Assembly: GCF_016811915.1 (NCBI RefSeq)
Contig: NZ_CP069127.1
Span: 4,005,001 to 4,069,000 of the forward strand
Source: Brevibacillus choshinensis
GTDB taxonomy: Bacteria; Bacillota; Bacilli; Brevibacillales; Brevibacillaceae
Length of the DNA: 64,000 bases
Direction: 5' to 3'
Below the pieces are notes generated by a model. That model searched no databases. It was not told the origin of the DNA and saw only the letters and a list, made by a program, of their open reading frames with translations. Position numbers and translations under genes: made by a program. Every line of letters starts with the position of its first letter. Within the stretch, counting starts at the first letter, position 1. Positions 17,504 to 24,833 of the stretch are shown here, piece by piece.

Positions 17504-18712
17504 TTATTTTGAGAAAGGATACTGATCTTTCCATTCGAATATCTCATCAACAGCTTGGCGATACCCACCTGACTGTTGAAAGGATTCCTTTATTTTTGCC
17601 ACAGCCTGATTGAAAGTTGGGTCGTTCAACACATGATCCACGGATTCACGCAGTTGATTTGCAGTCAAGTTTTGCATTTGCAGCTTCATGCCTGCTCCGA
17701 TATTGACGACTTGCCCGGCGATGATTGGCTGATCCGCGCTTTGTGGGATTACAATGAGCGGAACCCCGTGATAGAGACCTTCATTGGTGCTGTTCATTCC
17801 ACCATGCGTAATAAATAATTTCGCATATTTGAGGACCTCAAGTTGCGGAACATAACTTTTCACAATGAAGTTTTTGGGGATTTCCCCCAAATCAGAGGTT
17901 TGAACGTTACTCCCGATCGACATGACGATGGTATGATCCGTGTTCCCAAGTGCCGTCATACATAGCTTATAGAAATCGATCGATCGGTTAACGATCGTAC
18001 CCAATGAAATGTAAATGGGGCTTTTCCCCTCGATTTCAGTGAGGTCGAAGTTTTCCTGCGTGTATCGTGAAGAGATGGATGGACCTACAAATTTGTAAGT
18101 TTGGTCGAATGCTTCTCCAAAAGGTTGAAACTCCTTGGTTGTATAAACGATAGTAAGTGGTGCAGGATTACAAAAAACCTCATAAGGAGAATGGATCTCC
18201 ACATCATATTTTTCCTTCACCCTATTCGTCAGGCGGTGATATTCCTCTTGGATGGGTGTAAGGATTTCCACAGGTATTTTGTCAGAAAGCTGTTCCAGCA
18301 TGTTCTCGAATGATTCTTTTGTCTGCGCAAAAGAAGTACACGAATTCATTGCAGGAAGCTTTAGGATCTGCGCCAGTAACCGTCCGCATCCAAACATGGA
18401 ATCGTGGATGATGTAATCAAAATGCTCTCCTTTGATCTGCTCAAGAACGCTAGGGATGACGATATCTGCCGTATGTAAAAGACCGTTGACTCTTTCAAGC
18501 AAATAATTTCTTCCACCCGAGATAAACGCTTCTATAAATTTTTGACCGTCAATTGTTCGTACAGTAGCTCCCGTCTTCTCCATACGCTCTCGAAAAGCTT
18601 CTACCGTAAAGTACACTACCTCTTCTCCGCGAGAGATAAGCTCCTGCACCACTCCAATCGTTGGATTGATATGTCCTTCTGATCCACTATTGATAAATAA
18701 AACACGTGCCAT
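17504..18712 (-). CDS. Macrolide-type UDP-glycosyltransferase (YjiC/MGT family, GT1)
   Basis: 402 residues. The N-terminus MARVLFINSGSEGHINPTIG has the acceptor-side His of GT-B fold enzymes; the C-terminal half has SLGTIVNRS and the donor motif THGGMNSTNEGLYHGVPLI with PQSADQP. This is the YjiC/OleD-like group that glucosylates macrolides, flavonoids and other small hydroxyl compounds in the cytoplasm. ATG 18712 follows AAGGAGCGGTAGAT. The gene is alone; a resistance or detoxification role is inferred. Confidence 0.9.
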   Translation of the reverse strand: MARVLFINSGSEGHINPTIGVVQELISRGEEVVYFTVEAFRERMEKTGATVRTIDGQKFIEAFISGGRNYLLERVNGLLHTADIVIPSVLEQIKGEHFDYIIHDSMFGCGRLLAQILKLPAMNSCTSFAQTKESFENMLEQLSDKIPVEILTPIQEEYHRLTNRVKEKYDVEIHSPYEVFCNPAPLTIVYTTKEFQPFGEAFDQTYKFVGPSISSRYTQENFDLTEIEGKSPIYISLGTIVNRSIDFYKLCMTALGNTDHTIVMSIGSNVQTSDLGEIPKNFIVKSYVPQLEVLKYAKLFITHGGMNSTNEGLYHGVPLIVIPQSADQPIIAGQVVNIGAGMKLQMQNLTANQLRESVDHVLNDPTFNQAVAKIKESFQQSGGYRQAVDEIFEWKDQYPFSK

Positions 18713-18872
18713 ATCTACCGCTCCTTACGCATTACGCATTTCCCTACTTTGTGCAAGAATAATGGGCACTGCCCCAAACGATCGCTCCACTCAAATAATG
18801 GAATCAAGTTTATCATAGCCATCCATACTGCGCAAAACCACCTTGTTTTTCACTTCGGAACGAACAGAATGT

Positions 18873-19841
18873 TCAGTCTCCCCGAACGGTTAGTACCACG
18901 TTACCTTTCTTATGTCCCAGATCCACATAGCTGTGAGCCTCCGGTGCTTGCTCCAGCGGAAAGCGGCGATCGATTACAGAACGCAGCTTTCCTGCCTCGA
19001 TCAGCTCCTTCAGATACATTAAGTCTTCTGCGGATTCCTTCGACGATCCGCCGATTACCTTCTTGCTGCTCGTCGCATTGACCCATAGTCCGCCAATGAT
19101 CGGCAGAAAGTCCACATGGTACGCACGCAAATAGAAGCCATTCGGTGTCAGACGCTTGACGCAAGCTTGGAATGGACTCTTCCCGACCGTATCAAAAATG
19201 ATATCGTAAGACGGACCTTCCTCTGCGAACTTCTCTTTTGTATAATCAATGACTCGGTCGGCTCCCAGCGATTTCACCAATTCCACATTAGACGTGCTGC
19301 ACAATCCGGTTACTTCCGCGCCGAAATACTTGGAGAGCTGGACGGCATATGTCCCGACGCTGCCAGAAGCTCCGTAAACGAGCACCCGACTGCCGCTTTG
19401 GATGTTGGCCTTCCGGAGAAATTGCAGGGCCGTATAGGCGCCTACCGGTACCGCAGCTGCCTCCTCGAACGTCATGTTTGCAGGTTTGAGTGCGACACCG
19501 CCATTCTCGGGCAGACATTTGTATTCCGCATACGCGCCGAAGCTGATTCCGCAGGCAGCATATACGGAATCTCCCGGCTTGAACCGTGTAACGCGGCTAC
19601 CCGCCGATTCGACCACGCCCGCCAGTTCGAATCCGAGAATCCTGATACGCTTTGGTCTCCAAAGGCCGTTGAATAGGCGCGCGAGGAAAGGATCTGCTTT
19701 GCGTAACCGGCAATCCCCAGCAGCAACGGTTGTAGCATAGACCTTAATCATGATTTCGTCGTCATTTGGTACGGGCTTGGCGACCTCCCGCAGCTGCAGC
19801 ACATTCGGCGGTCCGTACCGCTCGTATACAATCGCTTTCAT
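18873..19841 (-). CDS. Quinone-reductase-like medium-chain dehydrogenase/reductase
   Basis: 322 residues from ATG 19841 behind AGGGGAGGAAGT; the 13 preceding in-frame codons lie over the [22 protein letters not shown] opens the GroES-like domain; [20 protein letters not shown] is the NADPH-binding loop; [12 protein letters not shown] follows. No structural-zinc Cys cluster and no catalytic zinc ligands, so it is of the zinc-free quinone oxidoreductase / enone reductase group. Substrate unknown. Confidence 0.87.
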   Translation of the reverse strand: MKAIVYERYGPPNVLQLREVAKPVPNDDEIMIKVYATTVAAGDCRLRKADPFLARLFNGLWRPKRIRILGFELAGVVESAGSRVTRFKPGDSVYAACGISFGAYAEYKCLPENGGVALKPANMTFEEAAAVPVGAYTALQFLRKANIQSGSRVLVYGASGSVGTYAVQLSKYFGAEVTGLCSTSNVELVKSLGADRVIDYTKEKFAEEGPSYDIIFDTVGKSPFQACVKRLTPNGFYLRAYHVDFLPIIGGLWVNATSSKKVIGGSSKESAEDLMYLKELIEAGKLRSVIDRRFPLEQAPEAHSYVDLGHKKGNVVLTVRGD

Positions 19842-19982
19842 ACTTCCTCCCCTTCTCTCCCCTTCGTAATCTTTCTCCATATTTATATACAGTTCACCGC
19901 TTACAAAAGTTTCCGTTCTTTAGCCACGGTGCATTATATGGCCTGATTCATAGAAATATCATTTCGCGAAGTTCTGCAAACA

Positions 19983-20007
19983 AAAACGAATGCCGCAGCA
20001 TCCGTTT
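19983..20007. repeat. Second copy (24 of 25 bases) of the DoxX terminator hairpin
   Basis: AAAACGAATGCCGCAGCATC and the following CGTTT match 11752-11776 with one change. It lies in the 509-base space between two divergent genes, where no terminator is expected, and lacks the long T run. Apart from this and the riboswitch, I see nothing in 19842-20190. Confidence 0.6.
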
Positions 20008-20197
20008 ATGACCCGATCAAATCCGTTCGTTGAAAAAGAAGTCGTTGCCTCCATCCCCGCCGTTCCTTTTGATATTCGGACACCGCTCCCAGAGAAGTCG
20101 CTGTTTCTGCCACTTTCTCTAATATCCCATTAATCCTACCAAATTTTATACCTTTCATTTGACCGCGAATGTCTGTTATTCTAGGTCATGCCAAACA

Positions 20198-20334
20198 AAA
20201 CAGCCGAAACTTCCTCACGAATGGAAGTGCGGGGGAACTTTTTTTCTTGCAGATGAGAGATCTGCATGGGGTGAATCGCCAATGTGCGTAGGGTTGTTTC
20301 CTCAATCCGAACCCGTCAACTAACCTCGTAGGCT
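20198..20334 (+). ncRNA. ydaO/yuaA-type c-di-AMP riboswitch
   Basis: The leader contains the conserved elements in order: GCCGAAAC, GCGGGGGAAC, a variable hairpin (GCAGATgagagATCTGC), GGGGTGAATCG, TAGGG, and CCGAACCCGTCAACTAACC with TCGTAGGC. This is the ydaO (c-di-AMP) riboswitch, a class that is an OFF switch for cell wall hydrolase and ion-transport genes. The run of A and SD of the CAP gene follows at once, so control could be by hiding the ribosome site or by termination; no separate terminator is seen. Confidence 0.92.
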
Positions 20335-20350
20335 AAAAAAAGGAGACGAT

Positions 20351-21022
20351 GTGAATATGAAACGCCTAGGTACGATTGCAATCGCGACATTGGGATTGGG
20401 ATTTGCTCTTTCCGGCTTTTCTAACACAGCTTCTGCCGCGGCTGCTTATCCTTGCCCATTGAATGCAGGGGCGACCAAGCAAGTGCAACAACAGCAACAA
20501 GCCCAAGGCTTCCCATATATGGTACAACCGCAATATGCATATCAACCAGTAATGCAACAGCCGGTTCAACAGCAATACAAGCAACAGCCTGTACAACAGC
20601 AGCCTGTACAACAGCCCGTTCAACAGCAGCCTGCAAAGCAACATCAAGTGGATGCATCCTCTGTTATGAAGCAAGTGGCGGATCTGGTAAACCAGGAACG
20701 TGCAAAAGCAGGCCTGAAACCGGTAGTACTGGACGCTTCCTTGAACAAGGTCGCTCAAGCGAAGGCAGCTGACATGTCCAACAACCATTACTTCGACCAT
20801 ACAAGCCCTACGTATGGTTCTCCCTTTGACATGATGAAACAGTTCGGGGTGTCGTTTATGACCGCAGGTGAGAACATTGCTATGGGTCAACGCACGGCTG
20901 ATGAAGTCATGACTCAGTGGATGAACAGTGAAGGTCACCGCCAAAACATCATGAATCCTTCCTTCACCAAAATCGGAGTAGGCTTTGTGAATGGATACTG
21001 GGTGCAAGAATTCATCGGATAA
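20351..21022 (+). CDS. Secreted CAP (SCP/PR1-like) domain protein, YkwD type
   Basis: 223 residues starting at GTG 20351 (AAAGGAG five bases upstream; ATG two codons later is an alternative). A signal peptide ends at about ASA-AAAY. Residues about 43-96 are a Gln/Pro-rich tandem repeat (QQPVQQQP-like units), probably an extended cell wall linker. The CAP domain follows: LVNQERAKAGLKPVVLD, the HYFDHTSPTYGSPFDMM motif, AGENIAMGQRTADEVMTQWM, and SEGHRQNIMNP. The catalytic-like His and Glu residues of bacterial CAP proteins are kept. A c-di-AMP riboswitch in the leader ties its expression to wall or turgor state. Confidence 0.9.
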   Translation: MNMKRLGTIAIATLGLGFALSGFSNTASAAAAYPCPLNAGATKQVQQQQQAQGFPYMVQPQYAYQPVMQQPVQQQYKQQPVQQQPVQQPVQQQPAKQHQVDASSVMKQVADLVNQERAKAGLKPVVLDASLNKVAQAKAADMSNNHYFDHTSPTYGSPFDMMKQFGVSFMTAGENIAMGQRTADEVMTQWMNSEGHRQNIMNPSFTKIGVGFVNGYWVQEFIG

Positions 21023-21036
21023 TGATAGGGTATGGG

Positions 21037-21075
21037 AAAGCCGCGTCCTCAAGCGAGGGGCCGGCTTTTTTGTTT
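21037..21075 (+). terminator. Terminator of the CAP gene
   Basis: AAAGCCG with CGTCCTC pairs with GAGGGG and CCGGCTTT, followed by TTTT and a T-rich tail. Confidence 0.85.
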
Positions 21076-21248
21076 TTTCTCAGAAAGGCAGAAACCTATG
21101 GCCGGGCAACTCGTCCCCGCTTTGCTGTCTTATTATTTACCTAGCTGGTGCGCTCATTCGTCGAAAAAAGGGGAGGGTTTTCAAAACCAAAGACCTATTT
21201 CCAAATGCCTATTGATGTTATAATTTCATCAATACCTTTTTTCCAATC

Positions 21249-21328
21249 CAGATAAAGGCAAATCATGCGAAAGTATGAGACGCAAAGCTAAAGGGGCCTC
21301 GTGGTAACACAAGCCAGCCAGCTACCAA
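21249..21328 (+). ncRNA. c-di-GMP-I (GEMM) riboswitch
   Basis: The GEMM core is easily read: AGATAAAGGCAAATCATGCG, a GAAA tetraloop (GCGAAAGT), GAGACGCAAAGCTA, and the closing AAGCCAGCCAGCTACC. The tetraloop, GACGCAAAGC and the GCCAGC tail are the class hallmarks. A TATAAT box at 21219-21224 places transcription start about 15 bases before it. The SD of the next gene (AAAGGAG) follows directly after GCTACC, so control is probably at translation initiation. It belongs to the 64-residue gene at 21342. Confidence 0.9.
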
Positions 21329-21341
21329 AGGAGAATGCTTC

Positions 21342-21536
21342 ATGACTCGTCAGCGTCTAGAGAAATGGATTCAAGAGAATACATTATTAAAAATTCAATT
21401 TAGAAACTCATCCGACGTTATTCTAGGACGAATATTGAAGGTGGAGAAAGTGACAATCCTTGTTTATCACGATGATAGCAAGCAACTGTTGAACTTGGCA
21501 TTACAGGATATAAAAAGCATCGAAGTAACCGGATAA
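21342..21536 (+). CDS. Small Sm-like protein under c-di-GMP riboswitch control
   Basis: 64 residues, ATG 21342 behind AAAGGAG. After a short helix-like start (RQRLEKWIQEN) the pattern LLKIQFRNSSDVILGRILKV and LLNLALQDIKSIEV has the alternating hydrophobic strands, a Gly in the middle of strand 2, and the DI-x-x-I end of the Sm/Hfq fold. It lacks the Hfq motifs NGxxLxG and YKHA, so it is not standard Hfq; the fold is a guess from pattern. A terminator follows, so it is the only gene on this transcript. Confidence 0.7.
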   Translation: MTRQRLEKWIQENTLLKIQFRNSSDVILGRILKVEKVTILVYHDDSKQLLNLALQDIKSIEVTG

Positions 21537-21542
21537 AGGAGT

Positions 21543-21574
21543 GCTGCCACAAGTAACAACGGCAGCCTTTTTTT
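21543..21574 (+). terminator. Terminator of the Sm-like gene
   Basis: GCTGCC / GGCAGC stem around ACAAGTAACAAC and seven T; it starts seven bases after the stop codon. Confidence 0.88.
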
Positions 21575-21673
21575 GTATGGATGGTGAGTTACGTCCATTT
21601 TCGTCATTTGGTATGCTTTTACTGGTAAAAACTGTTATAATTATGGTAAGCATTCCGAAAGGTGGTGTAACCG

Positions 21674-21844
21674 TTGTTATATTTCCTTGGTGCCTTGGTA
21701 GCCGTAATCGGTGCGGGATTCTTCTTGGCTGGAACAAACAGCCTGACAAGAAAAGATGAGCATGCCGTAAACCATTCCATCGATGACGCGATTGCCCATC
21801 ATCAGCTCAGTCAAATGCATCAGAATCAACATCACAATTTTTGA
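21674..21844 (+). CDS. Small membrane protein with TTG start
   Basis: 56 residues: one membrane segment (LYFLGALVAVIGAGFFLAG) and a soluble His-rich tail ending HHQLSQMHQNQHHNF. Start TTG 21674 lies eight bases after AAAGGTGG; no ATG is available in frame before residue 48. A TATAAT box at 21636 and a terminator right after the stop frame it as its own transcript. No family recognised. The nine His among the last 27 residues suggest metal binding. Confidence 0.65.
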   Translation: MLYFLGALVAVIGAGFFLAGTNSLTRKDEHAVNHSIDDAIAHHQLSQMHQNQHHNF

Positions 21845-21852
21845 AGTTTGGT

Positions 21853-21872
21853 GCCCGGAAAGGGCCTTTTTT
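21853..21872 (+). terminator. Short terminator after the TTG-start gene
   Basis: GCCC / GGGC stem, loop GGAAA, then C and six T. Confidence 0.7.
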
Positions 21873-22003
21873 ATGACAAAGACTGTTCGGGAGGCGTTTC
21901 CCTTGCCAAGAAAAAAAGTCCCTCGTTAATCCCGTGCTCCGCCGCCCCCTCCCCTAGTTAGAATTTTTTAGGCTAACAATCAAACCTGGGAGGAAGGCGA
22001 ACC

Positions 22004-22915
22004 ATGAAGCCCTTTGCTATGAACTGGAAAGCCCTTCATTTTGGCGTAGAAATTGAATTTGTTGGAGGTAAACCCGAGGTTGTTGAACTCTTGCCAGGCT
22101 GGACTATGGCGTTGGATGAACGGCAAATTGATGATACCGGCGAAGAGTCCGGCAGCGAACTTCAAACGCCCCCCATTCTCTGGAAAGATCGCGAACAAAT
22201 CCGCGAGATGCTCCTAAGGCTCCATGCGACAGGAGCTAGGGTGAACTGGAATTGCGGACTTCACATCCATGTTAGTTTGGAGCCTTGGGGAGAAGAAGCC
22301 ATTCCCGATTTTATCGAGGCTGCCTTGCAACATCAAGAATCAGTCAAAAACTTATTCAACACCAGTGAAGATCGGCTCGTATACTGCCCCCCTGTCACCA
22401 GGGAAATGCGGGATCGGTTTATTTCCGCCCCTGGGGATGCGGCGCTTCGACATACAGGACGCCCTCAATCCCATCGATGTGGCATCAACCTTGCTGCATG
22501 GTACGATAACCGAACAGTGGAAATTCGTTATGCAAACGGCACTTTGAATTACGGTGAAGTAATCCGTACTGTAGAATTTTGCCTTCGCTTCATTGCAGCC
22601 ATCGGTGCACGACGAAAGCTCCCATGCAATCCCGAGCAAATGGCAGCTGAACTCGGAGTGCCTCTCTCTGGATATCCCCGGCCCATACCTGCCCCGCTTT
22701 GGTATCGAGAGAGAATATGGCTGGAAAACATGCTAGTGCCGATAGTAACCCCTATAGTCAACAGCCTTGTCCGTCATAGCGAAATCCTTCAAATACTGCC
22801 TAGACCAGATGGTTTATTGGTTGTGGTCGAAAATTCCGACGGCGAGATATTCAGATACCTTTTCCATTTATCTGCAGATGGCTGGAAAATGGTTCGTAAG
22901 CTCCCAGATAAATAA
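22004..22915 (+). CDS. Amidoligase family protein (COOH-NH2 ligase, glutamine-synthetase-like fold)
   Basis: 303 residues; ATG 22004 behind GGGAGGAAGGCGAACC. The motifs are those of Pfam Amidoligase_2: FGVEIEFVGG at 13-22, SELQTPPI near 51-58 (metal-binding Glu), NCGLHIHVSL near 85-94, and RTVEIRYANGTL near 174-185. These enzymes join a carboxylate to an amine using ATP, often with a gamma-glutamylcyclotransferase-like partner; no such partner is next door. The product could be a peptide tag or a modified cell-surface or small-molecule amide. Probably single-gene transcript. Confidence 0.83.
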   Translation: MKPFAMNWKALHFGVEIEFVGGKPEVVELLPGWTMALDERQIDDTGEESGSELQTPPILWKDREQIREMLLRLHATGARVNWNCGLHIHVSLEPWGEEAIPDFIEAALQHQESVKNLFNTSEDRLVYCPPVTREMRDRFISAPGDAALRHTGRPQSHRCGINLAAWYDNRTVEIRYANGTLNYGEVIRTVEFCLRFIAAIGARRKLPCNPEQMAAELGVPLSGYPRPIPAPLWYRERIWLENMLVPIVTPIVNSLVRHSEILQILPRPDGLLVVVENSDGEIFRYLFHLSADGWKMVRKLPDK

Positions 22916-22960
22916 ATGCTTCCGGTCAAATGCTTACGACCTCCACTTGGTAATAATTTA

Positions 22961-22990
22961 CTGACATTTCACCCTCACCTCAAACATAAA
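22961..22990 (+). promoter_or_regulatory. Possible promoter for the twin-hairpin RNA
   Basis: CTGACA (22961-22966) and CATAAA (22985-22990), spacing 18; the start would fall at about 22998, the first base of hairpin 1. Both boxes are weak matches. Confidence 0.35.
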
Positions 22991-22998
22991 TAGGTAAT

Positions 22999-23092
22999 GG
23001 GTAACGGGTTTGGCGACCCACGTTACCCAAGGGCACTTGATTCTCTGTTGGATGTGGGGCCGCTTCGGATTGGCGACCTGGCGGCCCACATC
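22999..23092 (+). ncRNA. Candidate structured RNA: two tandem hairpins with the same apical loop
   Basis: Hairpin 1: GGGTAACG (22999-23006) pairs with CGTTACCC (23021-23028). Hairpin 2: GATGTGGG-CCGC (23051-23063, one bulged G) pairs with GCGGCCCACATC (23081-23092). The stems differ but both enclose GG(T/A)TTGGCGACC, a GG/CC clamp with loop NTTGGCGA. No protein frame uses the stretch; it lies in a 327-base gap between convergent genes. It fits no RNA class I can name with certainty. Confidence 0.5.
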
Positions 23093-23242
23093 TTGTTCCC
23101 CTAATTATTGGTAAAGGATGGCTACGAAAATACAATATGCCATTACTTACACAGCGATACATTTTTTTTCACATGATCGTCCTTCTGGCTCAGCCAAACT
23201 TCCCCTTAAGCTCAGTGCCACTTCCGGCAGTTACCATTTTAC

Positions 23243-24610
23243 TCACATTGATTGATGACGCCCTCTTTTCCCTTTTCGAATGTATTGCCTATCCAGAAAG
23301 AATGCAGCCAGCCATGCTGCTCCCCCAAGCAAAACGGGTACACCGAAAGCCTCATAGGAAAACGGACTGCCTTCGAAGTGCAGCGTGGTGGCACGGTATT
23401 CCAATCGCTTGGCACCATATTTAGCAGTTAGGACGTCCTCCTGCTTCGCTAAATCTTCAAGCGGAGCATCAAAGATAAATCGGTTCGCGGAGCCGCTGTG
23501 AATGAACTCTGGCACTACGTTGTTCCCCTTTTCGTTCCACTGCTTGACCTCATCCGCAGCTATAGTCTCCGCCTCTACTCCTGGAACGAACATGCGATCC
23601 AGCATCGGCGCATTCGACATTTGATATCGGGAGACCAAGTTGAGGTGATACTTCGTGACAATAGGCTGCTTGGCGTCTGAGATGGTGTGCACCTTTGCTG
23701 TTCCCGAGGCAGCATACGTATCAAAAATCGTCGCAAGTGCTCCGTCATCCATCCCGTTGTACAGCAACACCCCTGCGTTTTTTTTGTCCCATTGGAATGC
23801 TTGGTTGAGCACAAAGATCACTTCGGTATGATCAAGATGATAAGAATCTACCTTCGGGTTTTTTACGAATTGATAAAAAGGGTAATTCATCTCTTTCGCT
23901 ATTTTCTCCGCCATCGGCTCGCCTACTTGCTGCGAGATCACGTAGAGGACAGCATCGATACCTGAAGTGAGAGCTGCGGAAGAGACGATGTTCCCGTCTG
24001 CAACGTAACGCAGATCCCTTCTCCATTTCGTTTCAGGATCGTTATTGATTTCATGATAATCAAAGCTTTTCCAGTCTGTAGTCGCTTCTTTCCCTTTTAA
24101 TAGACCTGTGTCTGCGAGATTCACCCCTCCAGCGCAAATGCTTAGCAGCTTCGTATCCGCATGTTTTCGTATCCATTCCCGTACAGGTTTATATTTGGCT
24201 TCGTCAACCCTAGGCATGGCCGGGATCACAATAAGATCGGGACTTTTACCTAACAATCGATCGAGTTCATCAAAAGAATAGTGCGGCATCAGATCCAAAC
24301 CGCCAGAGAGAGTCTTCACATTTTTGTCCGGGGCGACTGCATAGACGTTGTAAGCCCCCGTCATGGCGAACATTTCATATGGAACCATAAAATCAAACAC
24401 TTCTGTCGTCGGATTGGATAACATGACAGCTACTGTAGGTTTTTCCGGTTGATGTTCAGGGACGCTCACGACTTGCAAAGCAGGCAACGGTGTCTGCCGA
24501 GTGGGGATCCAATATCCTTGATTGGAGCGAATATAGCCAAACGCACCGACCCCTCCGAAAAGGATAACGAACGTCATGGCATAGATAACGATGCGAACGA
24601 ATTTCTTCAT
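23243..24610 (-). CDS. Membrane-anchored DJ-1/PfpI (GATase1-like) protein, two domains
   Basis: 455 residues from ATG 24610 with GAGGAG eight bases upstream. An N-terminal membrane segment (FVRIVIYAMTFVILFGGVGA), a DJ-1/PfpI domain with KLLSICAGGVNLADTGLL (the Cys of the nucleophile elbow), a second part resembling a half domain (AGVLLYNGMDDGALATIFDT), and a C-terminal membrane helix (VPVLLGGAAWLAAFF) before a basic tail RKGKRGRHQS. The catalytic part is outside the cell. DJ-1/PfpI-type domains include proteases, glyoxalase-like and regulatory proteins; function unknown. It lies 224 bases downstream of the sensor kinase, with its own TGAAC repeat upstream. Confidence 0.82.
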   Translation of the reverse strand: MKKFVRIVIYAMTFVILFGGVGAFGYIRSNQGYWIPTRQTPLPALQVVSVPEHQPEKPTVAVMLSNPTTEVFDFMVPYEMFAMTGAYNVYAVAPDKNVKTLSGGLDLMPHYSFDELDRLLGKSPDLIVIPAMPRVDEAKYKPVREWIRKHADTKLLSICAGGVNLADTGLLKGKEATTDWKSFDYHEINNDPETKWRRDLRYVADGNIVSSAALTSGIDAVLYVISQQVGEPMAEKIAKEMNYPFYQFVKNPKVDSYHLDHTEVIFVLNQAFQWDKKNAGVLLYNGMDDGALATIFDTYAASGTAKVHTISDAKQPIVTKYHLNLVSRYQMSNAPMLDRMFVPGVEAETIAADEVKQWNEKGNNVVPEFIHSGSANRFIFDAPLEDLAKQEDVLTAKYGAKRLEYRATTLHFEGSPFSYEAFGVPVLLGGAAWLAAFFLDRQYIRKGKRGRHQSM

Positions 24611-24744
24611 CTTTGATTCTCCTCTGATCAATTTTTTGATCATTTCCTCATTTACCTCTTACCGAAAAATTACCTACGAACCTCTGAGTATTTTTGCACT
24701 GCCCGCCCCCCGAGAGGCCCTGGGATTACGATAAACCGGCAGTA

Positions 24745-24760
24745 TGAACTCAATATGAAC
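24745..24760 (-). promoter_or_regulatory. TGAAC direct repeat, candidate response-regulator site before the DJ-1 gene
   Basis: TGAAC-TCAATA-TGAAC: two TGAAC units 11 bases apart. The same arrangement is found at 26405 and, inverted, at 26509. It lies 135 bases before the DJ-1 start. Confidence 0.55.
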
Positions 24761-24833
24761 GGACAGGAATGATCAAAAAAATACCGCCCACGCGGGGCGA
24801 TATCGATCATTCATAGCATTGTGTTTTGCTTTG

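Noticed and set aside
20480..20640. CAG-type repeat stretch as a possible CRISPR or minisatellite
   Set aside because: The repeats encode the Gln/Pro linker of the CAP protein, are imperfect and have no spacers.
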